The notes under the pieces are model-generated. The model made no database searches. It saw nothing but the letters and a program-made list of their open reading frames with translations, and was not told where the DNA came from. Positions 1 to 11,380 of a stretch of 64,000 nt of DNA are shown here, piece by piece. The first letter of the stretch is position 1. Each line of letters begins with the position of its first letter. Position numbers and translations under genes: made by a program. Source of the DNA: Scolanthus callimorphus (Eukaryota; Cnidaria; Anthozoa; Actiniaria; Edwardsiidae); the NCBI GenBank assembly GCA_033964015.1, contig CM066913.1:8798953-8862952 (forward strand). The letters run 5' to 3'.

Positions 1-425
1 CTGCAGATTATAGGGAGAACTGCTGGGTGTGAGGAGAGATATCTAACTTGGACCGGTAAGAATCACTCCCTTTATTTAATGTCCATAACCCTCCATAGCA
101 GGTCTCCAGGGACTTGGAGCGCTGGATCCCACAATGATTTTGAACCCTATGTTTGGAGCAAAACTTCTTCTGGAGCCCTGGAGCCCTTCCAAAACCGGCA
201 CTGGAACCCAAGGAGTCTTAAAAGTTACTCATCCAGTGGTACCGTGAACCCTGTACCATTTTGGACTGGAGCCCTGGAGCTTCAAAATCCAGGGCCTTAG
301 AAATAGTCGTAGGAGAGGGATAACTATATTGCCCTAACTTCTAATTCCAAACTGAAAGCTAGAGCGTTCGTTCAAGCCCTGTTCACATGTGTAACTCATG
401 ATTTCTCTTTTTATTTTTCAAACAG
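1..425. other. Intron sequence before the ZSWIM terminal exon
   Basis: No coding exon is recognisable here. From about 60 to 300 the sequence is built of imperfect short motifs such as CCAGGG, GGAGCCCTGG and GTGAACCCTG, and looks like a degenerate interspersed repeat. The last bases are a pyrimidine-rich tract ending in CAAACAG at 425, which is the 3' splice site for the exon that follows. Confidence 0.6.
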
Positions 426-2392
426 AGGATGCCCCGATTGCTGCTGCTCGTGTAGACGCACTGCGGGCTCACGGCTACCCAGTGGAGGCTCTTCGGCTCG
501 CAGTGGCAGTTGCTCGCGGCATGAAGGAAGAGCAAGTGCACAAGTTTCACAAAATGGAGGAACTCTTAGAACGTTATGGAGAAGAGGAACTAGAGGAGCG
601 TTTATATGAGGAATCTACAAGCGCGGATTGTGTCGAGGGGTGGATTGGCCACCCACTTGATCCTATAGTTGTGCTGTATGATACATTAATAGAGGCTTCC
701 ACTGAGGACCAAGCTATGGATCTAGAGGATATGGATTCTTGTAGGGGAATTCCTCAGGACGTTGATAAGAACTATGTCCATATACGCGCGCCCGGGAGGG
801 TGAGCGAGAGCGAAAGTTACTTGACGTTGGCAGTAGAGACAGCTATGATGGCTCTTGGACAACAGCGATCTATGCCTGAGGGTTTCTACGCTCAGGACAA
901 GGCCTGCAGGCAGCAAGAACACCTCATTGCACAACTAAATCTTCTTAACTTCGACAAGGAGTTACTAGACGTTTTACGGGAGCAAACGGAACTCTTATAC
1001 GGCGGAGGACCGTTTAGTGGGCTTGGACTTGGGATTCACCACCGCAGCGTGCCAATGCACACGTTTGCGAGGTTCCTGTTTAGCGTGTTTCTTTCCAAGG
1101 ACCCTGAACTTGCGTTCCGTGTGGGCCTCAGAGCAATGAGGTTCCTTGTGTTGGACGCGACCGCTGACGCTAACGATCAAGGACTCGAGGCAATGCGGAC
1201 TAGCCTCACTCGGTGGTACACGCTCGGACACTTGGAATCTCAACAGTGTGAACTCGCACTGCGCATGCTCAGCGCAGCGAAAGGGAATAAGTCCCGGATG
1301 ATCAGTGTATTGGAGTGTGCGCGCCGACATATTCACTCGGCATCGCAGCTCTTTCGCCTCGCGCAGGACGCCTTGAAGCTAGCTGGTGTGAACTCGCTAG
1401 AGGGTTGTCATGACTACGATATGTTGCAGGTCGCTATGGACCTCGGCCTTCAAGTGGTGAACATGACTCTGGCCACTCAGAACTGGAGGCGTCGAGAGAT
1501 GGTCCAGTGGTGCATTGATTGCGCTGTAGAACTTGGTACGTCCGCACTCAGTGTTCTTATGAAGAACTGGAGCACCCTATTCACCCCTACCGAAGCAACT
1601 TCTTTGGTCGCTGCGACCGTAATGGCACCTACGACCGCTATTCGACTCAAGCTTACTCTGATCGAGAAAGAGGCCCTCCAGTGTTGCGCTAGGGCCCTTG
1701 CTCTACAGTGTGCTAGCAGGGAACCTCAACTATGTTGCCTCTCTGCACTCACCCTATGTGAAAAGGAGCCTATTGCGTTTGAAGCCGCTTACAGACTGGT
1801 GCTAGAAACAGCCTCAAGTATATCTCCCACACAGCTCTTTGCTATTGCGAGGTACATGGAGCACAAGAACTTCGGTCGCAGGGCCTTCAGGCTAGCAATT
1901 CTCGCCATTAAACACTTCACCGTAGCTTATAACCAAGACTCTCACCCTTCTATTGGAGACATTCAATGGACATGCGCATTGGCGCACTCTCTAGGCCGCG
2001 AGGAACTGGGCAAAGTCATCCCGCTCATCATCAAAGCCGTTCAGTGTCCGACTGTTCTCTCAGACATTCTTTTCCGCTGCGCGTTTGCGCAGACCGCTGT
2101 TAGCCATGACTGCGGGCCTAGATTTGGGAAATTCGCGCTTTGTGACAGAGAACCGCTGAATCAGCTACTTGAGTCCACGATCAACGCGTACGTGAACACT
2201 GTGCATAGCAGACTGAGTCACATCAGTCCGAGGCACTACTGTGATTTCGTGGAGTTCCTGTGCAAAGCACAAGACGTGTTTGAACTCGCCACAGATGGCA
2301 ATCACCGCTTCCACGCGCTCATCACCAACATGAAAGTCCTCTACAAAGGCAAAAAAAAACTTATGCAACTAATCAGGCAGAAGTTTGGTTGA
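426..2392 (+). CDS. ZSWIM4/5/6-type protein, C-terminal 654 residues on one exon (partial)
   Basis: The family comprises SWIM zinc-finger proteins; the related ZSWIM8 is a cullin-RING substrate receptor, and ZSWIM5/6 act in neural development. The exon starts after the CAG acceptor at 423-425 with the last two bases of a Glu codon. It then reads DAPIAAARVDALRAHGYP, followed by landmarks of the vertebrate C-terminal half: GWIGHPLDP, SYLTLAVE, SVPMHTFARFLF, LESQQCELALRML, NWRRREMVQW, LFTPTEATSLVAATVM, ALTLCEKE, ARYMEHKNFGRRA, SHISPRHY, and a lysine-rich end YKGKKKL. The stop is TGA at 2390-2392. The SWIM finger itself would lie on exons left of the window. Vertebrate orthologs split this region over several exons, so one 1.97-kb exon suggests intron loss or an intron-poor ancestor. 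I cannot choose among ZSWIM4, 5 and 6. The family call is firm. Confidence 0.93.
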
Positions 2393-2616
2393 ACGTTTAT
2401 CGCATATTTCCAAATTTATTTATTTGAATCAATTTCCTGGGTTCAGGAATTAAAATTATATGTATCATATCATATACGGAGATTATTTGCTATATTTGTT
2501 ATTATTCGCTGTGATGCACTCACGGTGTTGTTGGCCATTATTTTGTTCCTGTTGGCATTACACCCTGTTAAATTATGCTTGTACAAAGAAAATAAGAAAG
2601 AAATTTAATAGGAATT

Positions 2617-2622
2617 AATAAA
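2617..2622 (+). promoter_or_regulatory. Candidate poly(A) signal for the ZSWIM gene
   Basis: AATAAA lies 225 bp after the stop codon in an AT-rich 3' UTR. It is the first canonical hexamer downstream of the stop that I noticed. Confidence 0.5.
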
Positions 2623-2689
2623 TTAATGAGAACCTTTTTGAAAAACAGTGTGGTACTATCTTGCTGCAAGTCAAAGTTTTCCTCTACAG

Positions 2690-3014
2690 GGCCCGACATT
2701 ATCTTTTTTCGCTAGCTGCCATTGGCGACCAATTCAAAAATATTTAGTCGCCAAAACGCAATATTTAGTCGTCACGTAAGCGTGGATTTCAGCTGAACTT
2801 AGAAAGTTGGGGTACCACTTGGCGACTAGCTATAAAATTTTGGTCGCCAAGCCCCCAAATTCAGGCGCCATTGCCGACCATATGGTTGCAGTGTCGTGCC
2901 CTGTAATACCAGTATTATAGTGTTATATTGTTATTTGGCGACTAGCTTTAAGATTTTGGTCGCCAAGCCTCCAAATTTAGTCGCCATTGGCGACCATATG
3001 GTCACAATGTCGGG
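2690..3014. repeat. Interspersed repeat with GGCGACTA / TTGGTCGCC motifs
   Basis: Two diverged direct copies of about 77 bp begin at 2819 and 2935. Each reads TTGGCGACTAGCT, then TTTTGGTCGCCAAGCC, then CGACCATATGGT and ends near a TGTCG. A degenerate relative with the same GTCGCC/GGCGAC words lies at about 21310-21450. Parts of the family also seem to occur at 30636-30721 and 62969-63090. The short open frame across it is not a gene. Confidence 0.65.
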
Positions 3015-6000
3015 CGCTGCTCTGTACATAAAAGCTGCTCGCGCTCCGTTACAAGACCGCTGTACAGAGACAGAAATTCGTGGCTTCAAATGCTACCCTG
3101 ATACCCCGCTGGAGGCGGAAACGTCGAGCTCTTTGTTCCTTAAAATCAAGTCCACGAATCTAAGACCAGGGTACGAAGGGCTTGAACTTAGCACAATCAT
3201 TGCCTACCCAACATACTAGGTTTTTTTAGTACATGCGAGCACGTAGCCTTATTTAACCGTAACCCCATCATCTTGACAAACTGTAATGATGTAGGCTATA
3301 GGGTAGTCACGGAAGAAATTCGCACTAGCTACAGGACAATTTAAAATTACAGGCGCCTCAATGCAGCCTCCTCTTTGTGTTGTTTATAAAGTGTCTTGAG
3401 GTTGGACGTCTTGAGTTGCTGAACACATGCCGAGTGATTAAACCGCCCGCCCGATATTGAGTAGAGAGCCCCCGTACATAGGACATCCTCAACCCACTAC
3501 TATGGTCTTGGCCAACGTGCCATATGTTCCCTAATATGCAGGGTAGAACGGACAACGATAGAACCATCTCGGGTGTATTAACAGCTGGTTGTTTTCGGCT
3601 GTGAGAAGAAGAGACCCAGCTTTAGATAGGAAAAACAAAAGATGAGAAAATGAAACGAGCGAAGTAGCGCAAAAGAAAGTTCAACAGAGCTGGAGCCATG
3701 CCTATCAAAATAGAGCGCTTTCATAAACGGAACAATTATATAAAGGAAACCCAAATACGTTATAATTTAAAATATGTCAGGGAGGAAATATTTGCAAGAA
3801 TTAAAGTCATGTCCGTGCTGTTACAACCCTTCGTCACCGGAAGGTGTTAATAACGCCGTAGCGCCTAGTAACACGTCGTTCCGGGATACCTGTGTATATC
3901 AGTGCAGGGGTTACCGCAATTTACCTCTGGCTGAGTCGCGGTCGCATAGTCTATTAATAATGCAAGGGACCCACTGTGTGGCGAAGAAAAGACTCCACTG
4001 TCATGGGGTCGGGAGCGATCGGCTCCTGCCGTGACTCGGATTTAATTAGGCACGTAGGAAGGAGAAGCGACCCTATTCACAAGAGATGTGAGTCACTTAG
4101 GAAAGAATCTGTGACTGAACGTAGACCCGGTCTTGTGTACGGCAAGTCATGTACAGTAGCACAAATTGGTATTCGGCTTTCACGATCTTCTCATAAAACG
4201 CTCATACTGTTCTGAAGAATATAATAGGATTGCAGGCACCGCCTAATTGTTCGAACACATTGTGATAGTTTTCTTAGATATGATACGCGTTCGAACTGCT
4301 GGGTCACTGGCGAGCCGATTTCTTTTTTTTTTTTTTTTTTGAAATATTCGAAAGAATCACTACTTCAAGCTCCGGCCTTCCCAATGTTTTGGCGATTTGA
4401 TATTATTGGTAAAGTTTTCTTTTTTTTCAACAAAACCAAACCTCAGATTCAGCCATAATCTAAATTGTAGTGAAATTATTTCTTTCAATTGTTAACGTCA
4501 AACTGAGATGGAACAGTGACTACATTCATTTTACTCTCTTTTTCATTGCAAATGACGAATCGCATCGGGAGTTTTGCATGGGTAATAAAGTAGAAACTTT
4601 TGTAAGGTAGTTTGCCGGCATAGAACCTACAATACGAGATGTCGTTGAGACTAGACGACAAGAACATGAGGAAAGCTGCAAGCTTCCCTGTACGCCAGGG
4701 GCTACTTTTTGTACACATTGTGGCGCCCAATGTTATTTGCAGATACAAGACTGTTCTTAATGCAAAATATTGCACTTAAAAGATAAAATATTACATCCCC
4801 TGCGGTCCATTGGTTCACATATGTTCAAACTGACCATCCCATCCCAGCATGCAATTGGCGTCAGAACGGCGGGGACGAGGCGCCACTCCGTGTACCCCCC
4901 ACGGGGAGGTGTGTGCACAATGGCTGCGTAGTCTGTCGAACTTTGTATTGCATTCTGCCCCGTAAAATCTATATAATTTCAACCAATTGCTTTCTGGTGA
5001 AATATAGAATTATTTACAAAATAGACATCAAATGCTATCTCAGGTTTAAATTTTTGAAGAAGTTTTGAAATTGGATCTCTATTTCGCTTGAATGAGGAAA
5101 ACGGGAAAACAACAGGACTTCTACAGTCCTACTCTCCAAGAAATAGCCATGTATTGTTAAAATACATATCTCCCAGATAGAAGAACCTTTGGATATTAAA
5201 TATAATTGACACTTAGTTCTTGTAGAATGACCTTGCCGGAGTACAACTATTTACTATTCAGTGGATAGACGTCCTTACTGAAATCTTTGCCGGGTTTTGC
5301 TTTGGGGTGTATTTCTAAAATATAGTCCAGGGGGGCCGTCCAGGGGTGCTAGACCACCAACTGTCGCTTGTCCCATTCTCATCTATCATGAATTAGAGAC
5401 TACCCTTTGGGGTCCTAGCGGGGGCACTAGTTTGCGCAGAATCGCAGATGTTTTGGCGTCCAAACGGCGGGTATGGAAAATAGAAAACAGTTGGTCTGAA
5501 ATCTTAGATGCTTATCTATAAGTTTATTGGGGCTCGATTACTGGAAGGCTCACATATATTGTAATTTGCTACTTTAATTCCGTCAAGGAGATTGTATTCT
5601 ACTAAATGTAGGTTCTAGTAGAAAGAGAAAGCCATTATAAAGTTTTGCGCGTTTCCCGTGAATATAACTGATATGGTATACAATAACAATGAGTTGTGTT
5701 TATTTAGTTATGAGTTAATTCTTGTTTCTAATAACTTGAAAGGGCACGCGAACAGATATACATCAAGCACATCACAAAGATTGGGTTATTCCTTCCAAAT
5801 GAGAATCCAGCCCCACCCACCCCCCTACGGAGCAAGTTTTGACCTCCTCCTGTGCCGAGAGTGGATTGTTGTGGGGCGCGCGCGCCGAAGTGTCGCCAAG
5901 CCTGCTGCGCGCTATCCTCAGTCCATATACACAATATACTGTTTTACAGACCCTGTCGGCATCTGAATAAACTCAGTAACAAAATGACGGAATCTGTTTC

Positions 6001-6587
6001 CCACCAAAAGCAATAAACCGCGGCTCTCTTTTATCCCTCTCGAATTAATAAACTGGCCGCGGCCCGGTCCGTGATAAAATTATCTTTATTGCCTGTTCCT
6101 TAGATCTATATTGAGCAGATGGAAAAGAGAACAAGCTCCAATAAAAATGCCACCACGCATATTCAGTTTATATCTATTTATTATTTGCCGTATTATGATC
6201 TGTTTACAAGGGAGTCAGGATAATTTCGAAGAGGCTGGGTTTGGAAGCTAGGGAATGAGAGGGAAACATCGGCGGTACAGCGCGACACTCCGCGTTCCTA
6301 CCGATTCATTGACTGCACCCAAAGCAGCAAATTCCAGTAGTAGTTATAAAACCCTTTTAATATTTTGTATATGGTACACAGGTGCAAGTTTGCGCTTTAG
6401 TTTTTCTAGAGTCCCTAGGTTTCCTTTACTTTGTGCTTCTTTTACTCCGAAATATGCACATAGGTAACCAAGTTATGCATCAGAATTCCAGGCCACAACA
6501 AATGACTAAACGGGCTTTTTTATCTGCCTCAGCAATGCCTATATCCTTTCCTCTCAGGAAGACAAGGCACACAAAATTACTTTTATC
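3015..6587. other. Gene-free stretch
   Basis: I see no exon with recognisable protein content on either strand. Open frames here are under about 105 codons and show no conserved motif or convincing splice-site pairs. There is a T-homopolymer at about 4322-4340 and GC-rich islands at 4850-4920 and 5810-5910. Confidence 0.5.
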
Positions 6588-7354
6588 AGTCTTTGGCAGC
6601 TCGCGCAACGAAAACACTACCTTCACACCGTTCACAAGAACAAGTGTATCTTGGCGAGGGAAAACAAACTCTACCAAAAATGCCCAGCAGTGATAGGCCT
6701 GGCGGGCAGTCACTATGTTCGAAAGAAGAGTAAGCGTTCGACGTTACAGGCATAGGAATTCGTCATTTGGGCAGCGCTTCACGCAAATGAATAATAGTGA
6801 TTTCGTCATTTCGGCGCGCAATTGCGCGCATGAATAATAAAACCTACAGGATTTGCTTACTATACATAAAAAAACGGAATGTTGATCTACACTTTCTCTG
6901 AGGCTTGATGAAATGCGTGTATCAAAATTCGAAGAAAAATGCGATCCCCTCTATCTGTAAATTGTCTTCTACTAGGTCAAATAAGGGGCGAGGGGGGGGG
7001 GGGGGGGGGGGAAGGGGATCACGGAAACGTTTAACTGCTCTAAGGGGGGATCACGTTAATTATTGTACTTATAGAGGGAGGATCACTGCATTTAGACCTT
7101 GTATTACCCAAAATCCTGGAATTTTGATAAACGCATTTCATCAAGCCTCAGAGAAAGTGTAGATGAACATTCCGTTTTTTATGTATAGTAAACAAATCCT
7201 GTAGGTTTTATTATTCATGCGCGCAATTGCGCGCCGAAATTACTATTATTCATTTGCGTGAAGCGTTTGAGTAGAGTTTGTTTTTCCTCGCCAAGATACA
7301 CTTGCGAAGGTACACCTGCGAAGGTAGTGTCTTCGTTGCGCGAGTTGCCAAAGA
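6588..7354. mobile_element. Foldback element with long inverted arms
   Basis: The left arm 6588-6918 (AGTCTTTGGCAGCTCGCGC through GATGAAATGCGT) is matched in inverse by 7131-7354 (ACGCATTTCATC through GCGCGAGTTGCCAAAGACT). The arms are colinear, except that the left arm carries about 100 bp (roughly 6676-6775) absent from the right. Each arm contains GCGCGCAATTGCGCGC, itself palindromic. The spacer holds a G-homopolymer of about 20 at 6990-7011. No transposase frame is present, so this is a non-autonomous foldback or MITE. Confidence 0.8.
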
Positions 7355-7704
7355 CTATATTAGATGATGTTCTTCATGCGCGCGAAGCGCGCCGAAACTA
7401 TTATGTATTGAGTGAAGTGAAGTAGAAAAAGTGCAAATGATAGAGAAGTTGCTGGAATAACTATTGTTGTGGTCCCCACTTTCAGGGCTTCAGGTTTTGA
7501 GAGATCGCCCCTTTCGCTCGCCCCAAAGTGAAGTGATCCCCCCCCCCCCCCCAAAAAAAAAAAAACTCTGCGCAGGCGATAAATAATGACCGGTCCCTAA
7601 TCGGGGAGACAGTGCACACATTACCCCTTTCTCTATCAGAGCTCCAGGTGAAAGGAATTCAAAGCTATAAGCAAGCTACTCGGAACAGAGAAAAGTCGAT
7701 ACGG

Positions 7705-8103
7705 TCGGTCGATCCGGGATTCGAACTCAGGACCAGTGTACAGTGTGCCGTGCACAAACACACTGCGCCACCTAGCCGTACCTGCAGGACCGTACGTACA
7801 GTGTGCCGTGCACAAACACACTGCGCCACCTAGCCGTACCTGTACTCAGGACCGTACGTACAGTGTGCCGTGCACAAACACACAGCGCCACCTAGCCGTA
7901 CCTGCAGGACCGTACGTACAGTGTGCCGTGCACAAACACACTGCGCCACCTAGCCGTACCTGTACTCAGGACCGTACGTACAGTGTGCCGTGCACAAAAA
8001 CACAGCGCCACCTAGCCGTACCTGCAGGACCGTACGTACAGTGTGCCGTGCACAAACACACTGCGCCACCTAGCCGTACACACTGCGCCACCTAGCCGTA
8101 CCT
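7705..8103 (-). repeat. tRNA-derived SINE head, 5' half amplified in tandem
   Basis: On the minus strand each unit reads GGCTAGGTGGCGCAGTGTG, which resembles a tRNA A box (TGGCNNAGTGG). Only the last unit, at 7741-7705, continues into GAGTTCGAATCCCGG, which resembles a B box (GGTTCGANTCC), at plausible tRNA spacing. Landmarks fall at 7741, 7799, 7861, 7919, 7981 and 8039, so units alternate 58 and 62 bp and form a 120-bp dimer. The 4-bp difference is CTGCAGG versus CTGTACTCAGG. A short extra copy of the A-box segment lies at about 8075-8100. Confidence 0.7.
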
Positions 8104-8543
8104 GTTTCTCTTGTTCAATGTTACTCGTATTGCAGAGCCTCCGTGGCCGTAGCTAGCGTGGGAATTTTACTTGTGGACATGTTGGGGAAGAACCTGTTTG
8201 CCCCCTTAGAAAAGAGAGGATGACTTTAAGGCTTGCCCCCTAGACAAAAGGCTCTCTCTCGTTGTCTCTGCTACGTTCTGTTCCACTGACATGACTATTC
8301 ACTAAGATGAAATATTCACTAAGATGTACTTTAGAGTAAACTAGCCCTCTAATACATTAGTGCTCTTCCCATAACCCTCTATATAAAGTAGACATATGAC
8401 CATTAGATATATGACCATAATTATTTCTGAACAACAGCGAATCGCTTGAAATGGGGATTTCCGGAACTAGAGCTTTGCCCGTCTTATACACTTGCTATAT
8501 CCCTGTATCTCCCACTCTAGTTATCATACCCATGGACGTGTAC
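8104..8543. other. Gene-free spacer left of the split-repeat element
   Basis: I see no gene or clear repeat structure here. The sequence ends at the left terminus of the element described next. Confidence 0.5.
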
Positions 8544-8704
8544 ACTATTCAAATCGGCCGAAAACATTCCACGGGCACTGAGAAGCACGGAAACCACTAA
8601 AATGTGAGCTATGCTCACCTAGAACACAATAAAAGAGCGAGCAATCCTATTGCTCACTCTCTTCTCGCATTTTGCGAGTGCTGGCCGGATTTGCTGGTGT
8701 TTTG
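8544..8704 (+). repeat. Split repeat A1
   Basis: It begins ACTATTCAAATCGGCCG and ends GCTGGTGTTTTG. It appears identical to 11094-11254 at an offset of 2550. The bases on both sides differ between the copies, which fixes the boundaries. Confidence 0.9.
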
Positions 8705-8973
8705 TTCCTGTGACATGGCTCAAGTTCCCGTCCGCCCCGCCACCCCGTTGTGCCCCAACACCTGTTCTTGGTTCTTGCTGTACCAACCGCCTCAGTTCAG
8801 CCCCAGCCGTTCCTCCAGCTCCTGTTGTTCCATCGCTGGCTCAAGCCAACCAGCCACTTAGAGCAGACCACACGTAGACTTTACCTTGAGTCCTTGGTGG
8901 TTAAGTGGCCGATTTACTCTGTCTATCTTTGCACATTTTGCTGTAGCCACTCGGGCTTCGCAAGTGTTTAATT

Positions 8974-10180
8974 GGTTGTGTACTGGACTTCGGTTCGGTA
9001 CGAAAAATTAGCTTGTGTTTATTATGGCCATTCGGGCCGGGCACGATTCACTGGAAGCATATTTCAGGTGCCCTGTAGGAGTTCAATTGGTTGTATACTG
9101 AACTTCGGTTCGGTACGAAAAATTAGCTTGTGTTTATTATGGCCATTCGGGCCGGGCACGATTCACTGGAAGCATATTTCAGGTGCCCTGTAGGAGTTCA
9201 ATTGGTTGTATACTGAACTTCGGTTCGGTACGAAAAATTAGCTAGTGTCTATTATGGCCATTCGGGCCGGGCGCGATTCACTGGAAGCATATTTCAGGTG
9301 CCCTGTAGGAGTTCAATTGGTTGTATACTGGACTTCGGTTCGGTACGAAAAATTAGCTAGTGTTTATTATGGCCATTCGGGCCGGGCACGATTCACTGGA
9401 AGCATATTTCAGGTGCCCTGTAGGAATTTAATTGGTTGTATACTGGACTTCGGTTCGGTACGAAAAATTAGCTAGTGTTTATTATGGCCATTCGGGCCGG
9501 GCGCACGATTACTGGAAGCATATTTCAGGTGCCCTGTAGGAATTTAATTGGTTGTATACTGGACTTCGGTTCGGTACGAAAAATTAGCTAGTGTTTATTA
9601 TGGCCATTCGGGCCGGGCACGATTACTGGAAGCATATTTCAGGTGCCCTGTAGGAATTTAATTGGTTGTATACTGGACTTCGGTTCGGTACGAAAAATTA
9701 GCTAGTGTTTATTATGGCCATTCGGGCCGGGCACGATTACTGGAAGCATATTTCAGGTGCCCTGTAGGAATTTAATTGGTTGTATACTGGACTTCGGTTC
9801 GGTACGAAAAATTAGCTAGTGTTTATTATGGCCATTCGGGCCGGGCACGATTACTGGAAGCATATTTCAGGTGCCCTGTAGGAATTTAATTGGTTGTATA
9901 CTGGACTTCGGTTCGGTACGAAAAATTAGCTAGTGTTTATTATGGCCATTCGGGCCGGGCACGATTACTGGAAGCATATTTCAGGTGCCCTGTAGGAATT
10001 TAGTTGGTTGTATACTAGACTTCGGTTCGGTACGAATTTTCTCTTGTTTATTATGGCCATTCGAGCCGCGGGTACGATTCACGGGAAGCATAGTTTCAGG
10101 TGCCCTGTGTTTATTTGGCCTTATATGGACCTCGGTTCGGTAGGGACACTGTTGTCTGTTTAGTGCCATTCGAGCCGGGC
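8974..10180 (+). repeat. Satellite array of 114-116 bp units, about 10.5 copies
   Basis: Unit starts (GGTTGT) fall at 8974, 9089, 9204, 9319, 9434, 9550, 9664, 9778, 9892 and 10006, followed by a degenerate copy to about 10180. The unit contains CTTCGGTTCGGTACGAAAAA and GGCCATTCGGGCCGGGC. Copies one to five carry CGATTCACTGG and run 115 bp; later copies carry CGATTACTGG and run 114 bp. Short frames across it shift at every unit, so it is non-coding. Confidence 0.95.
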
Positions 10181-10998
10181 ACATGACAATATAGTAATGG
10201 GAAAAAGAAAAGACAAGAGTGGAATCTGTGATTTTACTTGTGGAATTGTCATCGCATAATTGCGTAATAAGGAAAAAAAAAAGGCATGAAAGAGAAAAAC
10301 GTAAGCTTTGGGTGATTTAGGGTTCACAGTCCCAGGGTCATCTAAGGCCCTTCGTGCTCGACTCTTGCAGTTGCGCCGGGACTGCGTTCTCCTACTGATC
10401 CCAGGGAGTGTCGCTCAACTCTACAGGCTTCGTTGTTTTCTCTTCTATAATGGACGATTAGCCGCCAATCAAGCGATGACGTACACAATATTTCGTCCTT
10501 CCAGAATGGGAAGGGGTTGAAAGATTTAATCGAAACGGCGGCCTATCAGGTATCTCAAAACGGTGAATTGGGTGACGCTCCCGGGGACCAGCTCGGGGGA
10601 ACCAGTCCTGGCTGATTCTGCTCTTGGTTCCGTGCGGGAGAAGTCTATCCGAGATTGTAGATGAGTAACACCCGGTAGCGGAAACTGTCTCGAGAGAGGT
10701 TCATGATCTCAATTTAGTCATTTGTGTTAGCTTTCCCCCTTGTAAGAACAATAAGAAGCTCCAGTCAGACGCACAAATGAAATCGTACAGTGACGGGCGC
10801 CGTGCTGTGCTCTTACACAAATTATGCTGTATACTTCCTATTGATAGTGTATACGGGGTATGGTGACAGTATTGGGGAATGAGTAGAGGGTGATAAGATA
10901 TGGATGAGATATGGGGGAGCCATATGGCTCAAATATTCCCTTGGGGCAAGGGCTGGGCGCGGGGTGCCGCCGGATGTGGGTGCATTGGACAGCGGAGT

Positions 10999-11096
10999 GA
11001 TCCACACCATTGCTCAGGTTACTGGACAATGGAGTCTGTTGTTCCCATCTCTAAATCAGTGATCCGTGGAACAAAGGCCGGTTTGGATATAATACT
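10999..11096 (+). repeat. Split repeat B1
   Basis: It begins GATCCACACCATTGCTCAGG and ends GGATATAATACT. It is repeated at 11381-11478. Its last three bases, ACT, are also the first three of A2. Confidence 0.9.
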
Positions 11097-11254
11097 ATTC
11101 AAATCGGCCGAAAACATTCCACGGGCACTGAGAAGCACGGAAACCACTAAAATGTGAGCTATGCTCACCTAGAACACAATAAAAGAGCGAGCAATCCTAT
11201 TGCTCACTCTCTTCTCGCATTTTGCGAGTGCTGGCCGGATTTGCTGGTGTTTTG
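11094..11254 (+). repeat. Split repeat A2
   Basis: This is the second copy of the 161-bp A repeat, abutting B1 with an ACT overlap. Sequence after 11254 does not match the sequence after A1. Confidence 0.9.
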
Positions 11255-11380
11255 AGACGACATGAATGAATGGAAAGTGAGAGGTGGGGTGGGCTATAGC
11301 TTTGGGGTATGACGCTCCATTTAGAGACCCGCCCACCCAGCCCCCATTTTGGTATTGTATCCACACTGGCCTTTGCTACG

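Noticed and set aside
2896..3219. 107-codon plus-strand frame
   Set aside because: It runs across the GGCGACTA repeat and has no conserved features.
7736..8095. Plus-strand repetitive protein of 119 codons
   Set aside because: It is an artefact of the 120-bp dimer being divisible by three. The minus strand reads as tRNA-like SINE sequence.
8972..9475. Plus-strand frames across the 115-bp array
   Set aside because: The frame shifts at every unit, so no continuous product is possible.
8544..11254. Ordinary LTR retrotransposon bounded by the 161-bp repeats
   Set aside because: The repeats do not have TG…CA ends. No primer-binding site or polypurine tract was seen, and the second interleaved repeat pair fits the split-repeat layout better.
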